Positions 1-6,039 of a DNA stretch of 9,057 bases are shown here, piece after piece. Position numbers and translations under genes: made by a program. Numbering within the stretch: position 1 is the first letter of the stretch; each line of letters starts with the position of its first letter. The stretch covers positions 1-9,057 of the forward strand of contig JABEUL010000236.1 in the NCBI GenBank assembly GCA_013044465.1, given 5' to 3'. The DNA comes from Acidimicrobiales bacterium. GTDB lineage: Bacteria; Actinomycetota; Acidimicrobiia; Acidimicrobiales; JABEUL01. The notes below the pieces were generated by a model. It searched no databases, had not been told where the DNA came from, and saw only the letters and a list, made by a program, of their open reading frames with translations.

Positions 1-717
1 ACTCACACTTCTTTGGTGGCCAGTGTTGCCTGGATGGACACCAAGCTGTTGAAGGCAACTTTGTACTCGGGATCCTATATCCCCGGCTATGGCCCTTGGC
101 AAAATTCGGCACCGATTCAAGGTAGTGCGACTAACACTTTAGTTGCTGCATTCAACGCTGGCTTTAGAATGCAAGATGCTGAAGGCGGCTACTACAATGA
201 AGGCAGAGAGGTAATTCCACTTAGAAATGGGGGAGCTTCCTTTGTTATTTACTCCAATGGCACTGTTAATATAGGCAGTTGGAACAGTGAGGTTTCCATG
301 AAACCTAACGTCGTTTCTGTCAGACAAAATCTCGTATTGCTGGTTGACAATGGGAAGCCAGCGGCAGACCTTCACTCAAATGATACGTCAATCTGGGGTG
401 CGACCGTTGGGGGAACGGCATATGTTTGGCGATCCGGTGTAGGTGTGACTGCAAATGGTGCACTTTTATATGTCGCCGGGCCTGGACTTTCGATTACTTC
501 ACTGGCCAATCTTTTGATCAGGGCTGGGGCAGTTAGGGCAATGGAGTTTGATATCAACTCTGATTGGGTGAACTACTCGGTCTATACCCCATCAACTCCT
601 AACGGGGTTGCTTCACCTTCAAATGGATCTTTGCTGTTGTCGGGTATGGCAGGTGGGACTTCCCGCTACTTCCAAACTTGGTGGACTAGAGACTTTATTA
701 CTATGAGCGCTCGCTGA
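1..717 (+). CDS. Phosphodiester glycosidase family protein (NAGPA-type domain), 5' end cut by window
   Basis: The reading frame is open from base 1, so the start lies outside; 238 residues are visible, numbered here from the window edge. The segment matches the NAGPA/DUF2233 phosphodiester glycosidase fold: FNAGF (51-55) followed by GGYYNEGR (62-69), a strand pair around NGGASFVIYSNGTVNIG, VRQNLVLLVDNG (107-118), WRSGVGVTANGALLYVAG (143-160), and near the end GAVRAMEFDINSDW (176-189), the family's acidic active-site region. The protein ends in RDFITMSAR, close to the usual actinobacterial C-terminus, so the 3' end looks intact. Relatives hydrolyse sugar-phosphodiester bonds and are usually exported or membrane anchored, but no signal peptide can be judged here. 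The gene is convergent with dprE2 and overlaps its end by 17 bases, so it is not co-transcribed with the arabinose genes. A role in envelope glycan turnover is only a guess; the substrate is unknown. Confidence 0.82.
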   Translation, partial: THTSLVASVAWMDTKLLKATLYSGSYIPGYGPWQNSAPIQGSATNTLVAAFNAGFRMQDAEGGYYNEGREVIPLRNGGASFVIYSNGTVNIGSWNSEVSMKPNVVSVRQNLVLLVDNGKPAADLHSNDTSIWGATVGGTAYVWRSGVGVTANGALLYVAGPGLSITSLANLLIRAGAVRAMEFDINSDWVNYSVYTPSTPNGVASPSNGSLLLSGMAGGTSRYFQTWWTRDFITMSAR

Positions 718-1468
718 GTTTCCACCATATCTTGGTCGGAAGTGCTCTCAAAATTGCAAAAAGAAACTTTAAGTTAGAAGGAATCCAGACAACTCCGGTT
801 TTGCCCTTTTCAATAGCGGCTACCAAAAGGGAACTAGCGGTGTCGACATCAATGGTCATAGGTGCATCTTTGAGACCCTTGGTCATACGGGTTCTCACGA
901 AGCCAAATCGCACGATGGTGACTCGGATGTTGTGAGGTGCTAGGCACTGGCTCAACCCTTGTGCAAAGGCGTCAAGACCTGCTTTAGCCGAGCCGTAGAT
1001 GAAATTGTCTTTTCTCACTCGCACTCCGGCCACGGAAGAAATTATGACTATGCTTCCAAAACCTTGTCGTTTCAATATGTCGGCTAACACCACAAGCTCA
1101 CTCGAAGGCCCCACGAAATTAGTTTCAATTATTTCTGCCACACCCAGAGGTCCGAGGTTCTCAAAATCGCTGCTTCCAAGCATTCCCGTTGCCACAAGCA
1201 CTAAATCAACCGTGTCCAAGCTTTCTTTTACAGCGTCTTCCAATCGCGATGCACTTTTAATGTCGGTAGTGTCTCTTACATGAATTGCACAATCTACGCC
1301 AAGAGACTCAAGTCCCATAGCACTGCTTTCAAGCGCATTCTTATTCCTTCCGACCAAGAGAACTTTTTTTAACCGTCTCCCTGAAAGAAGTCTTAAGGTA
1401 TGGGTTGCAATTTCAGATGTGCCCCCTAGAACTACTACGTTTTGAGGCATGGAAGTTGAATCATTCAT
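701..1468 (-). CDS. dprE2: Decaprenylphosphoryl-2-keto-ribose reductase DprE2 (SDR family)
   Basis: NAD(P)H-dependent short-chain dehydrogenase/reductase of 255 residues; the mycobacterial enzyme is about 254. It reduces the 2-keto intermediate made by DprE1 to decaprenylphosphoryl-arabinose. Visible signatures are the N-terminal cofactor loop GGTSEIA (15-21), which is the DprE2-type variant of the SDR TGxxxGIG motif, ATG (93-95), a structural Asn (N117), and the catalytic set S144/S145, Y158 and K162 within YGSAK. The C-terminal tail with PTKIWWKL is basic and aromatic, fitting an enzyme that works at the membrane on a polyprenyl-linked substrate. The chosen ATG overlaps the dprE1 stop as ATGA and has a GGAG ribosome site a few bases upstream; this overlap suggests translational coupling. 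The 3' end overlaps the convergent glycosidase gene. A generic SDR role is possible from sequence alone, but adjacency to DprE1 makes DprE2 very likely. Confidence 0.93.
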   Translation of the reverse strand: MNDSTSMPQNVVVLGGTSEIATHTLRLLSGRRLKKVLLVGRNKNALESSAMGLESLGVDCAIHVRDTTDIKSASRLEDAVKESLDTVDLVLVATGMLGSSDFENLGPLGVAEIIETNFVGPSSELVVLADILKRQGFGSIVIISSVAGVRVRKDNFIYGSAKAGLDAFAQGLSQCLAPHNIRVTIVRFGFVRTRMTKGLKDAPMTIDVDTASSLLVAAIEKGKTGVVWIPSNLKFLFAILRALPTKIWWKLSERS

Positions 1469-2829
1469 TTGGTCTCCAATATGGATAGTCTTTTTGCAAG
1501 ATCAGAAGAAAAAAGATTATCAGGATCGAGTCGGTCTCTGATAACTTGCCACTTTGGCAGGTTTGGATACATCGCACTAAATAGATCCGGTCTCACTCTC
1601 GAATCTTTAGCCAGATAGATTTTCCCTCCAGCTTTGAGAACTATGTTATCAAGGTAATCAAAGTATTTTGCTGGGCCAAGCGCCCCAAGGGCTACATCTA
1701 GGGCAAGGGTCCATCCCGGAGAAGGAAATGACAGATGACTTGCATTTCCTTCGCCAAATCTTTTAAGCACGGCTAGAAACGAGGTCATCTTGGAACGACT
1801 GGTTGCATCAATTATCTGTTTTAAAGCGTCTTCTTGACCAAATGGCACTACGAACTGATACTGGCAGAAGCCCTTTGGACCATACAATTTATTCCAATCG
1901 CCAACTCCGTCTAATGGGTGAAAGAACTTGGTTATTTCCTGGATCTCACCCAGTTTGCGAGTCGGTGATTTGTGGTACCAAAGAGTATTAAAAGTTCTCA
2001 CAGTAAGTGGAGTTAATGGTGAAAATGGGGGACTAAGGGGTGCTTTAAGGCCAACTTTCGGGTCAAAGTATCTGGCTTTTTTCCGTTTAGCTGCAGGAAG
2101 ATCTTCTAGTAATGCATGGTCGCCTCTGGTTAAAACTGATCTACCTAGATTTTTCCCACTTGAGATGAGATCAATCCATGCCACGGAGTATTTGTAATTG
2201 TCATCGGTCGTTTCCATAATATTGATTAGCTCGTCAATATTTGAAGCTCGCTCGGTGTCAACCTTAATTAAGCTGGTCTCAATTTTTGACATTCTGATAG
2301 TGGCTCTGACAATTGTTCCAGTGAGACCCATGCCGCCAACGGTTGCCCAGAACTCTTCATTAGATGGATCTAGTTCCATTACACCCTTTGAGCTAATGAG
2401 GGTTAGAGATGCTACGTGGTTTCCAAAAGATCCATCCACGTGGTGATTTTTTCCATGTACATCGGCTGCAATGGCACCACCCACGGTAACAAATCTCGTT
2501 CCAGGGGTGACAGGCACAAACCATCCCATTGGAATGAAAATCCGCATTAAAGCGTCAAGGGATATCCCAGCCCCTACTGAAATGAGTCCTGAGTCTAAAT
2601 CGCAGGCATAAATGTGATCAAGACTTCTTACATCTATAACAATGTTTCCACCGAGTTGAGCAGCATCCCCATATGATCTCCCTAGCCCACGAGGAACAAT
2701 TTGTTTTCCAGTTCTTTTCGCACTCTCGATAATTTCTGCTACTTCTTGGTCTGAAATAGGACGGTGTATGTCGCAATAACTCGGGCTAGTTCGGCCCCAA
2801 CCTGAAACTAGCTCAAAGTGGCCAACCAT
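1465..2829 (-). CDS. dprE1: Decaprenylphosphoryl-beta-D-ribose 2'-oxidase DprE1 (FAD-dependent)
   Basis: Flavoenzyme that oxidises the C2 hydroxyl of decaprenylphosphoryl-ribose, the first half of the epimerisation to the arabinose donor. From the ATG at 2829 it has 454 residues, against 461 in M. tuberculosis. It begins with the family signature SGWGRT (9-14). The FAD domain (PF01565-like) holds RGLGRSYGDAAQ (47-58), TPGTRFVTVGGAIAADVHGK (108-127) with NHH following, and WATVGGMGLTG (161-171). The substrate domain has FHPLD (303-307), YGPKGF (316-321) and YLAKDSR (405-411), whose K408 matches the catalytic Lys418 of the mycobacterial enzyme. The position of Cys387, the benzothiazinone target, is Ala376 here (PGWTLALD). 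A TTG at 2844 or GTG at 2835 could extend the start by a few codons. No clear ribosome site is visible; the ATG lies inside the end of ubiA, so coupling is likely. Confidence 0.95.
   Translation of the reverse strand: MVGHFELVSGWGRTSPSYCDIHRPISDQEVAEIIESAKRTGKQIVPRGLGRSYGDAAQLGGNIVIDVRSLDHIYACDLDSGLISVGAGISLDALMRIFIPMGWFVPVTPGTRFVTVGGAIAADVHGKNHHVDGSFGNHVASLTLISSKGVMELDPSNEEFWATVGGMGLTGTIVRATIRMSKIETSLIKVDTERASNIDELINIMETTDDNYKYSVAWIDLISSGKNLGRSVLTRGDHALLEDLPAAKRKKARYFDPKVGLKAPLSPPFSPLTPLTVRTFNTLWYHKSPTRKLGEIQEITKFFHPLDGVGDWNKLYGPKGFCQYQFVVPFGQEDALKQIIDATSRSKMTSFLAVLKRFGEGNASHLSFPSPGWTLALDVALGALGPAKYFDYLDNIVLKAGGKIYLAKDSRVRPDLFSAMYPNLPKWQVIRDRLDPDNLFSSDLAKRLSILETK
1474..1477 (-). promoter_or_regulatory. 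Ribosome binding site of dprE2
   Basis: On the minus strand GGAG lies five bases before the dprE2 ATG, inside the last codons of dprE1. It supports the ATG at 1468 rather than the in-frame ATG six codons later. Confidence 0.6.
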
Positions 2830-3751
2830 ATACACCCAATGCAAAAAGTATTATCCATATTATTCCTAAAATCTGTAGAGTTCTATCTTCAAATGCTAGA
2901 TCCTCCGGAGCTCCTCCTCTGCCAGTTTCCAAAGCAAGTTCGACTAACAGTATCGCCAATACAAACGGCACAATTGAAAGCTGGAACCAAAGTTGATCGT
3001 GCGAGCCTTTCACTAAAGCCTCCGTGCCACCTCTTTCAAAGGCCCAGAGGCAATAGGCCGTGACAGTAACAGAGGCTGCGAGCAATCTAGTGGACCTTAA
3101 AAATGTCATTGGGTATGAATCTAAGACCTTGCGATGAGCCGATGCTTTATCTCCCAACTCATGGTGTTCGGCACTCCTTTTCCCAGCTACAACCAAAAGT
3201 GCTCCGAATGACGTCACAACTATGAACCAAATAGAAAGGGGCACATTAGTAGCAACCCCTCCAGCAATGGCTCGTAATACAAATCCAGAGGACAGCGATG
3301 CCATCTCAATTACAGGCGAGTGCTTTAGCCAGAGGGAATATGTGATTGAAATCAAAACGTATAGTTCCACAACTATCTCTAGTTTTAAACCGGCCACTGC
3401 AGTTGCAATCGCCCCACCTGCGACAAAGAGAATGCAAGCAGTTACTATTGCAATAGGCGGTGTGACGATTCCTTTGGCGATAGGCCTTTCTTTTTTCTTC
3501 GGATGGAGCCTGTCCTCATGGAGGTCTAATACATCGTTAACGAGATAGGTGGCGCTGGATATTAAGCAAAATGCAATGGTGGCAAAAATAGCTTTTCCCA
3601 TTGGGACCAGATGGCTCAACACCCCAGCAGCAGCTGGTGCTGTGAGGACTAGCAAGTTTTTTATCCATTGCTTTGGCCTCATGGCCAGAATCAATGCTCG
3701 TAAATTGAATTTCTGAGTGCCGATATCTTTTGATCTCTCTTTTGACCCCAT
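2813..3751 (-). CDS. ubiA: Decaprenyl-phosphate phosphoribosyltransferase (DPPR synthase, UbiA superfamily)
   Basis: Integral membrane enzyme of 312 residues (mycobacterial Rv3806c is about 302) that transfers 5-phosphoribose from PRPP to decaprenyl phosphate, the committed step to decaprenylphosphoryl-arabinose. After a hydrophilic N-terminus comes MRPKQWIKNLL (24-34), then the Mg-binding motif starting NDVLDLHED (72-80) and continuing HPKKKERPIA (83-92). YSLWLKH (138-144) and GFVLRAIAGG (156-165) follow. About nine hydrophobic segments are apparent, the last near 291-309. Where ordinary UbiA prenyltransferases have a second DxxxD motif, this protein has GKRSAEHHE (190-198), as expected for the phosphoribosyl subgroup. 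It is first in the ubiA-dprE1-dprE2 series and overlaps dprE1 by 17 bases. The start ATG faces the LOG gene across a 66-base divergent gap. The upstream ribosome site is weak (AGAAG). The context makes alternatives such as a quinone or haem prenyltransferase unlikely. Confidence 0.92.
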   Translation of the reverse strand: MGSKERSKDIGTQKFNLRALILAMRPKQWIKNLLVLTAPAAAGVLSHLVPMGKAIFATIAFCLISSATYLVNDVLDLHEDRLHPKKKERPIAKGIVTPPIAIVTACILFVAGGAIATAVAGLKLEIVVELYVLISITYSLWLKHSPVIEMASLSSGFVLRAIAGGVATNVPLSIWFIVVTSFGALLVVAGKRSAEHHELGDKASAHRKVLDSYPMTFLRSTRLLAASVTVTAYCLWAFERGGTEALVKGSHDQLWFQLSIVPFVLAILLVELALETGRGGAPEDLAFEDRTLQILGIIWIILFALGVYGWPL

Positions 3752-3772
3752 AGTCGACTTCTAGCCTAGATT
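3742..3772 (+). promoter_or_regulatory. Possible promoter for the LOG-family gene
   Basis: TTGACC (3742-3747) and TAGATT (3767-3772) resemble -35 and -10 boxes with a 19-base spacer, slightly long. Transcription would start roughly 40 bases before the ATG at 3818. The -35 box lies in the first codons of the divergent ubiA, so the two promoters would overlap. Seen by eye only; weak. Confidence 0.22.
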
Positions 3773-3773
3773 G

Positions 3774-3819
3774 ATTTGGTGCCTCCAAGGTGCCATTCGA
3801 AGAACTATGCTCACCAAAT
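3774..3819. repeat. Inverted and direct repeats in the divergent ubiA/LOG control region
   Basis: A perfect 8-base inverted repeat, ATTTGGTG (3774-3781) and CACCAAAT (3812-3819), brackets a 30-base centre. The right arm runs into the ATG of the LOG gene. Inside it, GGTGCC occurs twice (3778-3783 and 3789-3794) in the same direction, 11 bases apart, close to one helical turn. The 10-mer ATTTGGTGCC recurs at 3913-3922 inside the LOG gene. This could be an operator shared by both transcription units; no regulator is encoded nearby and the protein that might bind is unknown. Confidence 0.35.
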
Positions 3820-4846
3820 GACACCTTTACCAGCACCGCTTCCGCCTTCTAGGGGCGACAAACATCGTTCAAAGCTAGAGATTTTTTCCTCCATATTGCA
3901 GACTGTGTCTCAATTTGGTGCCGAAAATCCTGATGAGCTGGATTTAAAAATGGTTGATACGGTGCTATCGGAGATGACGCAAGCGTTCAGGACATTCAGG
4001 CCATATAGAAACAGAAGAAAGCTCACAATCTTTGGATCGGCGCGAACACAACCTCACGAACCCCTCTATATACAGGCGAAACTGGTAGCAAAGGCTGTAT
4101 CAGACGATGGCTGGATGGTGGTAACTGGGGCCGGACCTGGGATTATGGCCGCAGGCATTGAAGGGGCGGGTGCAAAAAACGCTTTGGGGGGAAATATTCG
4201 CCTACCCCATGAGCAACAACCCAATGCTTTTTTAGCTTCGGATCCAAAATTGGTGGAAATGAGGTACTTTTTTACAAGAAAGTTAATGCTTATTAAGGAA
4301 TCAGATGCCTATGTGGTTCTTCCTGGGGGGTTTGGGACGCAAGATGAGTGTTTGGAGCTTCTGACGTTGATTCAAACAGGAAAAGCAGAACCAGCGCCTG
4401 TAATTCTTTTAGATGTAAAAGGTGACAACTATTGGAGCAACTGGTTGGATTTCGTCAGGGATGCTTTAAGTGACAGAGGGTACATTGCAAATGAAGATCT
4501 TTCTTTGGTCCACCTCGTGGACGAGCCTGAATTGGCACTTAAGGTGATCAAGGAGTTCTATTCCAACTACCAATCCTGTAGGTGGGTTGGTGAAAGACTG
4601 GTTGTAAGAGTCAAAAAAGTGCCTGAGCCTCACGTTTTGCAGTCGCTTTCGAGACGTTTTAGCGATATGGTCCTGAAAGATGGAATCAAGCGAAGCGATC
4701 CCCTAAGAGCTGAGATATTGGACAATGATTCTTTAGATTTAGAGCGAGTCGTCCTTTATTTTGACAAGCGCCAGTATGGAAGGCTCCATGAATTTATTTG
4801 GGCGCTAAATGGAGATGAGGAAAAGTCGGGCTCACCGTACTTCTAA
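3818..4846 (+). CDS. LOG-family Rossmann-fold protein (TIGR00730-like), long form
   Basis: 342 residues from the ATG at 3818. The core carries the lysine decarboxylase-like/LOG fold: KLTIFGSART (68-77), the nucleotide-binding loop TGAGPGIMAAG (103-113), YFFTRKLMLIKESDA (150-164), and the signature PGGFGTQDE (169-177). The PGGxGTxxE motif holds the catalytic acid of cytokinin-activating phosphoribohydrolases, which release the free base from a nucleoside 5'-monophosphate, so activity on some nucleotide is plausible though the substrate is unknown. Classic LOG proteins are about 180-190 residues. This one has about 65 extra N-terminal and about 95 extra C-terminal residues, ending with RVVLYFDKRQYGRLHEFI (310-327). 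It stands alone between a divergent operon and the aldolase operon. A TTG at 3776 would add 14 residues of low-complexity look, so I prefer the ATG, although no clear ribosome site precedes it. Confidence 0.85.
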   Translation: MTPLPAPLPPSRGDKHRSKLEIFSSILQTVSQFGAENPDELDLKMVDTVLSEMTQAFRTFRPYRNRRKLTIFGSARTQPHEPLYIQAKLVAKAVSDDGWMVVTGAGPGIMAAGIEGAGAKNALGGNIRLPHEQQPNAFLASDPKLVEMRYFFTRKLMLIKESDAYVVLPGGFGTQDECLELLTLIQTGKAEPAPVILLDVKGDNYWSNWLDFVRDALSDRGYIANEDLSLVHLVDEPELALKVIKEFYSNYQSCRWVGERLVVRVKKVPEPHVLQSLSRRFSDMVLKDGIKRSDPLRAEILDNDSLDLERVVLYFDKRQYGRLHEFIWALNGDEEKSGSPYF

Positions 4847-4988
4847 TTCAATGGAAGGATACTTCTTCGTCGTAAACTAGGTGATTTATTGATTCCTATG
4901 ATCTCAGAAATTGTTAGATAATAGGGATTTATGCTGGTAAATCGTAAAGATGTTGGCAATGGCTCTGAAGTCTGACTAACCTCTAACC
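4847..4988 (+). promoter_or_regulatory. Intergenic region upstream of the aldolase-korAB operon
   Basis: About 140 bases without a convincing gene, the longest gap in the window. Two -10-like hexamers are visible, TATGAT (4897-4902) and GATAAT (4917-4922), neither with a good -35 at normal spacing. GATTCCTAT (4891-4899) and ATAGGGATT (4921-4929) can pair as an imperfect stem. A 14-codon open frame begins with ATG at 4931 after AGGG and stops at 4975. No rho-independent terminator for the upstream LOG gene is evident: GAAG-GATA-CTTC near 4853 is too short and lacks a T run. Confidence 0.35.
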
Positions 4989-6038
4989 GTGACAATTATT
5001 GATCTTTTAGGAAATGAGGCAGATGACCTCTTGAATCACCAATGCGAGACAATTCCAGCTTCCATGCTAAGCAAGCCTGGACCCAATTATATTGACGATG
5101 TTTTGGTGCAAAGTGACAGGTCAGTGCCAGTTTTAAGAAACCTGGGTACTATTTTTAACCACGGAAGGCTGGGAGGGACGGGATATCTGTCCATACTGCC
5201 AGTTGACCAAGGTATCGAGCACTCTGCTGCAGCTAGTTTTGCCAAGGCCCCGGAGTATTTCGATCCTAAAAATCTATGTGAACTGGCCCTTGCAGGAGGC
5301 TCCAGTGCCATTGCGACTACATTAGGCGGCCTTGGAATTCTGGCCAGAAGATATGCCCATAAAATTCCTTTTATAGTCAAACTGAACCACAATGAGCTTT
5401 TAACCTACCCCAATCGCTTTGACCAAGTGCCATTTGCCCACGTCTCGCAAGCCTATGATCTGGGAGCCGTTGGAGTTGGTGCCACGATTTACTTTGGATC
5501 TGATGAGTCAACCCGGCAGATTCGCGAAGTTTCGGAAGCTTTTAAGGAGGCTCATAGGCTAGGTATGTTTACAGTGCTTTGGTGTTATCTCAGAAACTCA
5601 GCTTTCAAGCAAGATGGAATTGACTACGCAGTATCAGCTGATCTAACAGGCCAGGCCAATCACTTAGGCGTGACAATTGAAGCAGACATCATTAAGCAGA
5701 AACAGCCTGAGTCAAATGGGGGATTCGAGGTCTTGAAGTTTGGAAAGACCGACCCGCTTGTCTATTCGAAGCTGACTACATCGAACCCTATAGATATGAC
5801 AAGATGGCAAGTAGTCAACTGTTATATGGGCCGTGTTGGCCTAATTAATTCTGGTGGAGAGTCGAAAGGGGCTAACGACTTAGCACAGGCGGTCAGAACT
5901 GCAGTTATTAATAAGAGGGCAGGTGGAATGGGCTTGATCGTGGGGAGAAAGGCATTCCAGCGCCCGATGAAAGAAGGAGTCGAGTTGCTTCATACAATAC
6001 AAGATGTGTTCCTAGATAAATCAATAACGGTTGCATGA
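4989..6038 (+). CDS. fbaB: Class I fructose-bisphosphate aldolase (FbaB/DhnA type)
   Basis: Cytosolic Schiff-base aldolase that cleaves or forms fructose 1,6-bisphosphate from dihydroxyacetone phosphate and glyceraldehyde 3-phosphate. The 349 residues match E. coli FbaB (about 350). Motifs include GRLGGTGYLSILPVDQGIEH (59-78), YAHKIPFIVKLNHNELLTYP (122-141), GAVGVGATIYFGS (159-171), LTGQANHLGVTIEADIIKQK (219-238), where K236 is the likely Schiff-base lysine, LINSGGES (285-292) for phosphate binding, and GLIVGRKAFQRP (315-326). The start is a GTG, chosen because the N-terminus then reads IDLLGNEADDLLNHQCETIP, as in full-length relatives; there is no evident ribosome site. It ends one base before korA, implying co-transcription. 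It is not the bifunctional archaeal-type aldolase/phosphatase, which has a different sequence. Confidence 0.93.
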   Translation: MTIIDLLGNEADDLLNHQCETIPASMLSKPGPNYIDDVLVQSDRSVPVLRNLGTIFNHGRLGGTGYLSILPVDQGIEHSAAASFAKAPEYFDPKNLCELALAGGSSAIATTLGGLGILARRYAHKIPFIVKLNHNELLTYPNRFDQVPFAHVSQAYDLGAVGVGATIYFGSDESTRQIREVSEAFKEAHRLGMFTVLWCYLRNSAFKQDGIDYAVSADLTGQANHLGVTIEADIIKQKQPESNGGFEVLKFGKTDPLVYSKLTTSNPIDMTRWQVVNCYMGRVGLINSGGESKGANDLAQAVRTAVINKRAGGMGLIVGRKAFQRPMKEGVELLHTIQDVFLDKSITVA

Positions 6039-6039
6039 G

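Noticed and set aside
1928..2446. Two plus-strand open frames opposite dprE1
   Set aside because: They are antisense shadows of a gene with strong family motifs; their translations show no recognisable domain.
3537..3836. Minus-strand frame spanning the ubiA start and the divergent gap
   Set aside because: It overlaps ubiA out of frame, has a shuffled composition, and would cover the start of the LOG gene.
4852..4866. Hairpin GAAG-GATA-CTTC after the LOG gene as a terminator
   Set aside because: The stem is only four pairs and no T run follows.
5087..5392. 101-codon minus-strand open frame within the aldolase
   Set aside because: It lies entirely opposite highly conserved aldolase motifs and has no independent support.
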